Below, one piece after another: positions 1 through 4,278 of a DNA stretch of 21,189 bases; the stretch's first letter is position 1, and each line of letters opens with the position of its first letter. Source of the DNA: a virus. Made by a program: the position numbers and the translations under genes. The notes beneath the pieces are model-generated. The model was not told the DNA's origin and did no database searches. It was given only the letters and a program-made list of their open reading frames with translations. The stretch lies in IMG/VR virus record IMGVR_UViG_3300042894_000637, positions 1 to 21,189 of that record. One strand, 5' to 3'.

Positions 1-48
1 TATCATAAGATGTTTACTAACATGGTGTATCCGGAGGCTACGCAATGA
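1..48 (+). CDS. C-terminal end of an upstream small gene (partial)
   Basis: Only the last 15 codons and a TGA stop are inside the window; the frame is open from base 1 and ends in ...YPEATQ. The stop overlaps the next ATG in an ATGA junction, the coupling used throughout this cluster, which is the main reason to call it coding. No function can be read from so short a tail. Confidence 0.5.
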   Translation, partial: YHKMFTNMVYPEATQ

Positions 49-224
49 CACTATGGCAAGTCATGATTATATACGATGACAAGGATGAAATGTTACAGAA
101 AGAATCTATGTCCTTATGGGCAGTAGATAAACTTGATGTCATCATCTCTATTGGTTACATCTATAGTAAACGCAAGGATCACTTGCGTTCAGTAATCTTT
201 GAGGAGACAACAGATGACGAATGA
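45..224 (+). CDS. Small hypothetical protein, 59 aa
   Basis: The ATG at 45 follows a GGAGG (32-36) at good spacing and overlaps the preceding stop (ATGA). The protein starts MTLWQVMIIYDD and is acidic at its end (EETTDDE). Its hydrophobic-polar pattern suggests two beta strands around a helix, with no signal peptide or membrane segment. It belongs to a run of tiny co-directional genes at the window start, the kind of position where T7-like phages keep early host-takeover genes. I do not recognise the family. Confidence 0.65.
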   Translation: MTLWQVMIIYDDKDEMLQKESMSLWAVDKLDVIISIGYIYSKRKDHLRSVIFEETTDDE

Positions 225-423
225 TTATAAAGTATTAGAACCGTATGATATTGTCCTTGTGTATACACCTAAGGAAGACACTGAGAATTCAGCTGGCTCC
301 GAGGTTGAACACACCTTCTTAGTCTACGCATACTCACCTGCGGATGCTGTTAGGGGGCTGAAGCAACTGTTTGCAGGTGTTACAATTATTGCTGTTATCT
401 TTGGGTCTGAGTCTCCATCTTAA
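214..423 (+). CDS. Small hypothetical protein, 69 aa
   Basis: I chose the ATG at 214 over the in-frame TTG at 199 because GAGGAGA (201-207) sits at ideal distance from 214. It overlaps the previous gene by 11 nt. The protein starts MTNDYKVLEPYDIVLVYTP and ends in a hydrophobic strand (TIIAVIFG) before GSESPS. The layout of a beta strand, an acidic loop, then a strand and helix (FLVYAYSPADAVRGLKQLF) resembles small alpha/beta phage proteins. Function unknown. Confidence 0.7.
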   Translation: MTNDYKVLEPYDIVLVYTPKEDTENSAGSEVEHTFLVYAYSPADAVRGLKQLFAGVTIIAVIFGSESPS

Positions 424-433
424 GGATCTACAT

Positions 434-619
434 ATGAAAGTAAAGAAGAAGAAGCAGAAGAAGGTTACTACTAGTCCGTGTTATGTGGTGCGGATGAACG
501 GTAACGTACGTCTTATCCTTGACAGTAAGCATGATGCTAAGCGTTATGCTATTACTCTCGGACTGACATATGCAGGTGCTGACATTGAACTATACTCTTA
601 CCCAATGGTGAACCCATGA
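434..619 (+). CDS. Small hypothetical protein with basic N-terminus, 61 aa
   Basis: The ATG at 434 is preceded by AAGGAT at 422-427. The protein opens with a lysine tract (MKVKKKKQKK), unlike its acidic neighbours. The rest reads strand-turn-strand-helix: YVVRMNGNVRLIL, then DSKHDAKRYAITLGLTYAG. The V-x-M-N-G ... K-x-D-A-x-x-Y pattern resembles the protein at 752-952, so the two may be distant paralogues. The lysine tract could bind nucleic acid, but this is only inferred. Confidence 0.65.
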   Translation: MKVKKKKQKKVTTSPCYVVRMNGNVRLILDSKHDAKRYAITLGLTYAGADIELYSYPMVNP

Positions 620-762
620 AAATCTATATGGTTGTAGAGATCCCAGAGATTGATGATGTTGACTCACAAGATGCAGACAATGCATTGATGATGATTACTG
701 ATGCAATGCAACACTTTCCTTATTCATATTACATTGATGAGGTAACTGCAGATGAAGTATGA
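616..762 (+). CDS. Small acidic hypothetical protein, 48 aa
   Basis: The start overlaps the stop of the previous gene (ATGA, 616-619) and the end overlaps the ATG of the next gene, so translation is probably coupled through both junctions. The protein begins MKIYMVVEIPEIDDVDSQDA and is strongly acidic. A predicted strand followed by a helix (DADNALMMITDAMQHF) and a final strand (YSYYIDEV) suggests a mini alpha/beta fold. No family recognised. It is short, and its Shine-Dalgarno is weak. Confidence 0.6.
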   Translation: MKIYMVVEIPEIDDVDSQDADNALMMITDAMQHFPYSYYIDEVTADEV

Positions 763-952
763 AGTAATCAAAGCCCTGTATCAGGGTGAGATGTGGTATA
801 ATGTCACCATTGATGGAGTATATGTAAATGGATTCAGAGACAAGACAGATGCCCTATCATACGGATGGTGGTATACAAATTATGGTAAAGAGGTTGCCGA
901 TGGGGAACGAGATCATATGGGTAGGGTTTGTACTAACATACAACAATCCTAG
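752..952 (+). CDS. Small hypothetical protein, aromatic-rich, 66 aa
   Basis: The ATG at 752 overlaps the preceding gene by 11 nt. The sequence is rich in Tyr and Trp (DALSYGWWYTNYGKE), with two predicted strands (YNVTIDGVYVNGF) before a helix starting at RDKTDA. This is the same order as the 434-619 protein. Its end borders a hairpin-rich gap, so this may be the last gene of its transcription unit. Function unknown. Confidence 0.65.
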   Translation: MKYEVIKALYQGEMWYNVTIDGVYVNGFRDKTDALSYGWWYTNYGKEVADGERDHMGRVCTNIQQS

Positions 953-957
953 ATGGT

Positions 958-973
958 ATCCGGTGTGCGCCGG
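958..973 (+). other. Short GC hairpin in intergenic gap
   Basis: CCGG-TGTGCG-CCGG (about 960-973) forms a compact stem just after the stop at 952. It is not followed by a T tract, so it is unlikely to be an intrinsic terminator. It could be an mRNA-end stabiliser or an RNase III-type processing site ahead of the second hairpin at 992-1015. Confidence 0.35.
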
Positions 974-991
974 GGAAACACAAAGCCTTGC

Positions 992-1015
992 ACTATCGGC
1001 AACCTGCCGAATAGT
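992..1015 (+). other. Hairpin abutting promoter-like element A
   Basis: ACTATCGGC and GCCG(A)ATAGT pair as nine base pairs with one bulged A around the loop AACCT. The 3' arm is the first five bases of promoter-like element A (1011-1023), which can instead pair with the ACTAT at 1023-1027. The two foldings are mutually exclusive in RNA. There is no T tract, so it is not a classical terminator. Confidence 0.45.
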
Positions 1016-1031
1016 TGGGGCTACTATAAGT
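1009..1031 (+). promoter_or_regulatory. Promoter-like element A (candidate phage RNAP promoter)
   Basis: The 13-base core ATAGTTGGGGCTA (1011-1023) is repeated exactly at 9433-9445 and 18153-18165. Here it continues CTATAAG, so the right half reads GGGGCTACTATAAG, resembling the CACTATA end of T7, K11 and SP6 promoters. The core ends 27 nt before the ATG at 1051, with an AAAGGAA ribosome binding site (1038-1044) between. A cis element for the RNA polymerase encoded at 5282-7753 is the simplest reading; an RNA stem-loop (ATAGT/ACTAT, loop TGGGGCT) is the alternative. Confidence 0.6.
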
Positions 1032-1050
1032 ACGAAGAAAGGAACCTTGG

Positions 1051-1314
1051 ATGAGAATTAATAATCACACTATGAATATCTATACTGAAGACTATGGTAA
1101 CATTGATGTAGACTTTAGCATTGAGTGGACTATTGAGGATGGCGAGTGGACTATGGGTACTGTAGATATTAAAGACTTCTACCCTACTATAGTTGACTAT
1201 GATACAATCAAAGGGTTGTTAGATAATGTTATTGAAGAGTTGAACTTTAATCCATTGACACCTTACCGTGGTGAAGAGGATACCTATGACACCTTACCAT
1301 CAGGAGCAGACTAA
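1051..1314 (+). CDS. Small acidic hypothetical protein, 87 aa
   Basis: First gene after promoter-like element A, with AAAGGAA at 1038-1044. It starts MRINNHTMNIYTEDYGNI and is very acidic, with many Asp, Glu and Tyr residues. Strand-like segments (DVDFSIEWTIEDGEWTMGTV) precede a helix (YDTIKGLLDNVIEELNF). The acidity would suit a DNA-mimic or protein-binding inhibitor, but nothing in the sequence proves it. It ends in a TAATG junction with the next gene. Confidence 0.7.
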   Translation: MRINNHTMNIYTEDYGNIDVDFSIEWTIEDGEWTMGTVDIKDFYPTIVDYDTIKGLLDNVIEELNFNPLTPYRGEEDTYDTLPSGAD

Positions 1315-1532
1315 TGTCACCCTCTAGTAGTACAATCATCTCTGATAACATTAAGTTTATTGGTGAGGTTGCTGATGTTTTCTTCCTTTGGATCGAAGAT
1401 CCTAAGAAGAGAGATGATGCTCAGCGTATGCTGAATGACTTTGATACTATGACACATAACAAATTCTATCTTACCGAAGATGAAGAACTATTCATTGGTC
1501 AATTCGACCACCTATTGGAGACACAATCATGA
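1314..1532 (+). CDS. Small acidic helical hypothetical protein, 72 aa
   Basis: TAATG start at 1314 with AGGAG (1302-1306) seven bases upstream. After a Ser-rich start (MSPSSSTIISDN) the sequence is mostly helical and acidic: EVADVFFLWIEDPKKRDDA, then YLTEDEELFIGQFDHLLE. It overlaps the following gene by four bases (ATGA). No family recognised. Confidence 0.7.
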   Translation: MSPSSSTIISDNIKFIGEVADVFFLWIEDPKKRDDAQRMLNDFDTMTHNKFYLTEDEELFIGQFDHLLETQS

Positions 1533-1744
1533 AGACTGATATTGAAACTGCTGCTGCTACGCTTGTTAACCTGATCACTAAGGACTTGACGGATAAGATT
1601 AATCTAATCTGTGAGCATGCTGTTACCGCATACCTTGAGAGTAGTGATTGTAAGTACCTTATCAAGGATGCTATTAGTGAGAAGGTTACTGAGTTGGTTG
1701 ATGATGCTGTCTCTGAGATCTCCCTTTCAATTAGTATCGACTAA
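1529..1744 (+). CDS. Small all-helical hypothetical protein, 71 aa
   Basis: Starts at an ATGA overlap with a GGAGA upstream (about 1517-1521). It is almost entirely helix-forming (ETAAATLVNLITKDLTDKIN and the run from YLIKDAISEKV) with heptad-like hydrophobic spacing, so a coiled-coil or helical-bundle oligomer is plausible. The net charge is acidic. It ends in a TAATG junction. Function unknown. Confidence 0.7.
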   Translation: MKTDIETAAATLVNLITKDLTDKINLICEHAVTAYLESSDCKYLIKDAISEKVTELVDDAVSEISLSISID

Positions 1745-1956
1745 TGGATATCATCACCGCATATATGATTGTCCTTCTTACTGAGAAGGGTATTGATGTG
1801 GGTGAAGTTCCAGCAGATAAGTTTGATGCATGGACTAAGAATATGCATGCTAATTTTAAATCATATGTTAGTGGCATGATCCCTGAAGATTGGTATATCC
1901 CACCAACTTATGAATGGACTGAAGAACTACCTGATATTAATGGAGAAGAAGACTAA
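1744..1956 (+). CDS. Small acidic hypothetical protein, 70 aa
   Basis: TAATG start with no clear Shine-Dalgarno, so translation probably depends on coupling to the gene before. The N-terminus MDIITAYMIVLLTEKGIDV is amphipathic rather than a clear membrane span. The C-terminus is Trp-, Pro- and Glu-rich (PEDWYIPPTYEWTEELPD) and ends in EED. It joins the next gene through another TAATG. No family recognised. Confidence 0.7.
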   Translation: MDIITAYMIVLLTEKGIDVGEVPADKFDAWTKNMHANFKSYVSGMIPEDWYIPPTYEWTEELPDINGEED

Positions 1957-2171
1957 TGGAAATCCCGCTATTGATTCTTATGTTTGCGTTTATTGCTCAT
2001 GTTATTATTAATATCATTAGCAGTATGTTTGATCGTAGGTTCTATGATACCCGAATGCATGAAGTAAATGAACGATGTGATGCGTTGGTTAAGTGGTGTA
2101 CCCTATTGGACAACCAACTGAGTGGTATGCGTATGGATAATAAGACAGTCCCCTCTAAGAAGAAGAAGTAA
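1956..2171 (+). CDS. Small single-pass membrane protein, 71 aa
   Basis: Residues about 3-24 (PLLILMFAFIAHVIINIISS) form an uninterrupted hydrophobic span directly after the start. A basic/polar cytoplasmic-type tail follows, ending in SKKKK. The pattern fits an inner-membrane protein with N-out or signal-anchor topology and a helical tail (residues 32-56). GGAGAAG lies upstream of the TAATG start. It is the last gene before tRNA-Ile. T7-like phages carry small membrane proteins of unknown or exclusion function, but I cannot assign this one. Confidence 0.7.
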   Translation: MEIPLLILMFAFIAHVIINIISSMFDRRFYDTRMHEVNERCDALVKWCTLLDNQLSGMRMDNKTVPSKKKK

Positions 2172-2175
2172 ACAG

Positions 2176-2251
2176 AGAAGGGTGGCTGAAACGTAGTTAT
2201 AGCGCACACCTTATAAGTGTGAGTATGTGGGTGCAACTCCCGCCCCTTCTA
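2176..2251 (+). tRNA. tRNA-Ile(UAU)
   Basis: The acceptor stem AGAAGGG/CCCTTCT is fully paired. The anticodon arm is CACAC-CTTATAA-GTGTG, giving anticodon UAU after U33, which reads AUA. The T arm is GTGGG-TGCAACT-CCCGC with one G-U pair, the variable loop is five bases and the discriminator is A. The D arm is unusual: the stem GCTG/TAGC encloses an 11-base loop with no GG dinucleotide, so the usual D-loop/T-loop contact is missing. CCA is not encoded. Five bases separate it from the preceding stop. Confidence 0.85.
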
Positions 2252-2264
2252 TTAAAGGAATCAT

Positions 2265-2435
2265 ATGGCTCTACATACTATAGTAGTGTTCCCCGATGGG
2301 GAAACTTGGAATACAATTAATGGCTGTTATATGTGTGTTGTAACTGACGAGCAGTTTAATAATCTTTGTAGTGGTGTTGCATATCCCCGTGATATAGAAC
2401 CATTGATTCACATTCAACTACATGAAGGAACCTAA
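2265..2435 (+). CDS. Small conserved-type phage protein, 56 aa
   Basis: The ATG at 2265 follows AAAGGAA (2254-2260) just downstream of tRNA-Ile. The protein begins MALHTIVVFPDGETWNTING, a strand, turn and Trp pattern I associate with small hypothetical proteins of many phages, followed by CYMCVVTDEQFNNLCSG. Its end shares one base with the next ATG (TAATG). No catalytic motif is visible and the function is unknown. Confidence 0.7.
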   Translation: MALHTIVVFPDGETWNTINGCYMCVVTDEQFNNLCSGVAYPRDIEPLIHIQLHEGT

Positions 2436-2659
2436 TGATCTTACCCGACTTAGATGCTAATGAAACTATCTATGAGACTGCTGATCGTATGTATGATTGG
2501 CTCCGTCTTCATGGGTTTGCTGTTACTATGCTTACGCCTGATGATTTAGAAGTTGAACCTAAACAGGATAAGATTAATAGAGAAACTTTAGAACTTGAGA
2601 TGCAAGCGGCTGGTCTTAACTACATTGAATGGCTTAAGGAAGGATACTACAATGGCTGA
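2435..2659 (+). CDS. Small hypothetical protein, 74 aa, paralogue of the next gene
   Basis: TAATG start with AAGGAA at 2425-2430. The core MYDWLRLHGFAVTMLTPDDL aligns with FSWIRKQGYAVAMWTPEEME of the following gene, and both then have an acidic linker and a helix ending near Y-I-x-x-(L/M)-K. The pair looks like a tandem duplication that has diverged. Each looks like a helix, a strand (AV.M.TP) and acidic helices. It overlaps the next gene by eight bases. Function unknown. Confidence 0.75.
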   Translation: MILPDLDANETIYETADRMYDWLRLHGFAVTMLTPDDLEVEPKQDKINRETLELEMQAAGLNYIEWLKEGYYNG

Positions 2660-2930
2660 TATCTTTGAGTATGATAAGAGTGTTAGTGTGGATGCTAATG
2701 TATTCCGAGCATTCTCTTGGATCCGTAAGCAAGGCTATGCTGTTGCTATGTGGACACCTGAAGAAATGGAACTAGATCCTAAGCATTATCTTGAGACTGA
2801 TGGGTATGCTACCTTTGATCTTGAAGATCTAGAGGGAGCAATGATTACTGCAGGTAATGAATATATTAATGAGATGAAGCGTGTTCTATCTATTGATCCT
2901 AACTATGAGGAAGATGACAATGAAGATTGA
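2652..2930 (+). CDS. Small hypothetical protein, 92 aa, paralogue of the previous gene
   Basis: I chose the ATG at 2652 because AGGAAGGA (2638-2645) precedes it and an earlier in-frame start would run far into the preceding gene. It starts MADIFEYDKSVSVDANVFRA. The W-I-R-K-Q-G-Y-A-V-A-M-W-T-P-E-E block matches the preceding protein. Compared with its sister it carries an extra segment in the linker (about residues 50-60) and a longer acidic tail ending in EEDDNED. It overlaps the next gene by 11 nt. Confidence 0.75.
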   Translation: MADIFEYDKSVSVDANVFRAFSWIRKQGYAVAMWTPEEMELDPKHYLETDGYATFDLEDLEGAMITAGNEYINEMKRVLSIDPNYEEDDNED

Positions 2931-3348
2931 TATTGCTAAGCAATGGGTTGATGCTCTTAAGTCTGGTACTTATCAGCAAGGGACAGGTAAACTCCATGCC
3001 ACAGATATTAAGGGGGAGTGTATGTATTGTTGCCTTGGTGTACTGTGTGATCTGTATATGCAACAGAACCCTGATGAATTAGATGTTAAGGTTGTTACTC
3101 GTAAGAGTATCGACTTCCCTCAACACTTTCAGATGTTGAGTATAGGTGATGACTCTATTACTGTCTATGATAATGATAGTCTTGTGTTACCATTGCGTGT
3201 TCGTGAATGGGCAGGTATGCACGATGCACTTGGACGATTCATTGATAGTGAGTCACATGGACAAGACTCTTTGGCAGAACTAAATGATCATGGTATGTCA
3301 TTCGCTGCACTTGCGGATGTTATTACTGAACATGTTGATGAACTTTAA
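2920..3348 (+). CDS. Conserved phage protein with CCLGVLCDL motif, 142 aa
   Basis: The ATG at 2920 (MKIDIAKQWVDALKSGTYQQ) follows GAGGAAG (2908-2914). The W-V-x-A-L-x-S-G-x-Y-Q-Q start, then C-M-Y-C-C-L-G-V-L-C-D-L at about residues 34-45, is a pattern I know from a widespread family of phage and plasmid hypothetical proteins with a Cys-Cys core. The later part (residues ~85-130) contains WAGMHDALG and SLAELNDHGMSFAALADVI, suggesting a helical C-terminal half. The clustered Cys could bind metal, but this is not established. It ends six bases before tRNA-Arg. Confidence 0.75.
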   Translation: MKIDIAKQWVDALKSGTYQQGTGKLHATDIKGECMYCCLGVLCDLYMQQNPDELDVKVVTRKSIDFPQHFQMLSIGDDSITVYDNDSLVLPLRVREWAGMHDALGRFIDSESHGQDSLAELNDHGMSFAALADVITEHVDEL

Positions 3349-3354
3349 ACCACT

Positions 3355-3428
3355 GTCCTTGTATCTCAATTGGATAGAGGCATCGGTTTCTACCCGATAG
3401 GTTACTGGTTCGAGTCCAGTCAGGGACG
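3355..3428 (+). tRNA. tRNA-Arg(UCU)
   Basis: All arms of a class I tRNA are present: acceptor GTCCTTG/CAGGGAC (one G-U), D arm TCTC/GAGG with GG in the loop, anticodon arm ATCGG-TTTCTAC-CCGAT with anticodon UCU (reads AGA), variable AGGTT, and T arm ACTGG-TTCGAGT-CCAGT. The discriminator is G and CCA is not encoded. AGA is a codon phages with A/T-rich genes often supplement. Confidence 0.93.
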
Positions 3429-3429
3429 C

Positions 3430-3485
3430 TTTGGTAGGTGCATATACAATAGGCTTTGACCCTATCATGCTATGTATCCTACCTA
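3430..3485 (+). ncRNA. Rod-shaped tRNA-like RNA with Gln(UUG)-type anticodon loop, no D or T arms
   Basis: GGTAGG (3433-3438) pairs with CCTACC (3478-3483). TGCATA (3439-3444) pairs with TATGTA (3471-3476), with one bulged T. After a small internal loop, ATAGG-CTTTGAC-CCTAT (3449-3465) forms a five-base-pair stem and seven-base loop exactly like an anticodon arm, with U33, UUG at 34-36 and A37. It lies directly between two tRNAs and fills the spacer. There is no room for D and T arms. It may be an armless tRNA-Gln-like molecule, a decaying tRNA, an anticodon-loop decoy or a processing spacer. Confidence 0.55.
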
Positions 3486-3486
3486 T

Positions 3487-3559
3487 GGCACGGTAGACCA
3501 ATGGCAGAGTCTACAGACTTAAAATCTGTGTAGTGTGGGTTCGACTCCCACCCGTGCTA
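3487..3559 (+). tRNA. tRNA with UAA (Leu) anticodon, class I fold
   Basis: The acceptor is GGCACGG/CCGTGCT (first pair G-U), the anticodon arm ACAGA-CTTAAAA-TCTGT gives anticodon UAA (reads UUA), and the T arm GTGGG-TTCGACT-CCCAC is perfect. The D stem is weak (GAC/GTC plus a C-A mismatch) with GG in the loop. The variable region is only five bases (GTAGT), whereas bacterial tRNA-Leu normally has a long variable arm. The discriminator is A and CCA is absent. Amino acid identity is therefore less certain than the anticodon. Confidence 0.85.
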
Positions 3560-3564
3560 CTATA

Positions 3565-3636
3565 GGGATTGTAGCTCAATGGTAGAGCAGTCGGCTTTTA
3601 ACCGATTGGTTAAGAGTTCAAGTCTCTTCTGTCCCA
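3565..3636 (+). tRNA. tRNA-Lys(UUU)
   Basis: The acceptor GGGATTG/CTGTCCC has one U-U mismatch (6-67) and one G-U pair. The D arm GCTC-AATGGTA-GAGC is standard, the anticodon arm GTCGG-CTTTTAA-CCGAT gives UUU, the variable is TGGTT, and the T arm is AAGAG-TTCAAGT-CTCTT. The discriminator is A with no encoded CCA. tRNA-Lys(UUU) is the classic target of PrrC-type anticodon nucleases, so a phage copy can also serve to restore cleaved host tRNA (known biology, not shown here). Confidence 0.92.
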
Positions 3637-3654
3637 CTAAGAAAGGATACTATC

Positions 3655-3924
3655 ATGGTGTTTGATACTGAGTTAGAGAAACTGATTAACGCAATTGTTA
3701 TTATTGAATGGGAAGATATCTCTGGGTATGCTGACTCATGGATGGATAAGAAAGACATCTATGATATGCACCCTCATCAATGTATAAGTATTGCTAAACT
3801 CTATGAGTGTAATCAAGAGTACATTACTGTTGCTGCTACTTGGGATGATGTTGGTTCTATTGTATCGGATGTTAATTGCATACCGATTGGCTGTATTAAA
3901 ACAATTAAGAAGGTAAAGATATGA
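3655..3924 (+). CDS. Small hypothetical protein, 89 aa
   Basis: First gene after the tRNA cluster, with AAAGGAT (3643-3649) before the ATG. It begins MVFDTELEKLINAIVIIEWE and shows alternating strand segments (YITVAATWDDVGSIV; CIPIGCIKTIKKVKI), suggesting a small beta-rich fold. Three Cys are present without a clear metal-binding spacing. It overlaps the next gene through ATGA. Function unknown. Confidence 0.7.
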   Translation: MVFDTELEKLINAIVIIEWEDISGYADSWMDKKDIYDMHPHQCISIAKLYECNQEYITVAATWDDVGSIVSDVNCIPIGCIKTIKKVKI

Positions 3925-4223
3925 ATGAGACATTCACTAAGACATTAACAATTGACCAAGATAATTATACTGTGCTGCAGTTTATGCTTATTGAACCATC
4001 TCGTTTCAGTGAGCCTGAAGCGGTGTATGATGTGGTATTCTCCATTCTTAATGTGAGAAACGGCGAAGTTGCTTCAATGAACCAGCGTATTAATATTAAG
4101 GATATCGAATCACTATGGACTATGCAATGGGATTGCAAGCGTACTTATGAAGCAAGACAAAAGCAAATGGCTGAAGAAAGAACTCAAGCCAAAGAAGAAG
4201 TTACCTCCGTACAAGCGGACTAA
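3921..4223 (+). CDS. Hypothetical protein, 100 aa
   Basis: AAGAAGG lies upstream of the ATG at 3921. The N-terminal two thirds look like a beta sandwich (MNETFTKTLTIDQDNYTVLQ; AVYDVVFSILNVRNGEVAS), and the C-terminus is a charged helix (YEARQKQMAEERTQAKEE). The 3' part overlaps a possible small basic gene in the +1 frame (4147-4278). No family recognised. Confidence 0.7.
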   Translation: MNETFTKTLTIDQDNYTVLQFMLIEPSRFSEPEAVYDVVFSILNVRNGEVASMNQRINIKDIESLWTMQWDCKRTYEARQKQMAEERTQAKEEVTSVQAD

Positions 4224-4278
4224 GATACGGCATCTTGATACACAAGACCGTGATGAAGAGAACCCTAAAGGAAACTAA
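4147..4278 (+). CDS. Possible overlapping small basic protein, 43 aa
   Basis: An ATG at 4147, in the +1 frame of the preceding gene, opens a frame that fills the otherwise empty gap 4224-4277 and stops in a TAATG junction with the DUF932 gene, exactly like other junctions here. The product is strongly basic: MKQDKSKWLKKELKPKKKLP, then PYKRTKIRHLDTQDRDEENP. The 77-base overlap and weak Shine-Dalgarno count against it. If real it could bind nucleic acid. Confidence 0.4.
   Translation: MKQDKSKWLKKELKPKKKLPPYKRTKIRHLDTQDRDEENPKGN

Noticed and set aside
341-365. Fourth promoter-like site (GTTAGGGGGCTGAAG)
   Set aside because: It shares only the G run and CT with the core, lacks ATAGTT, and is about 70 bases from the next start, inside a gene.
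828-1061. 77-codon frame crossing the hairpin gap and element A
   Set aside because: It starts inside the 752-952 gene without a Shine-Dalgarno and would read through both hairpins; its composition looks non-coding after 952.
3487-3559. Stop-codon suppressor tRNA
   Set aside because: The anticodon is UAA read 5' to 3', which decodes UUA. An ochre suppressor would need UUA as its anticodon. Window genes also use all three stops normally.
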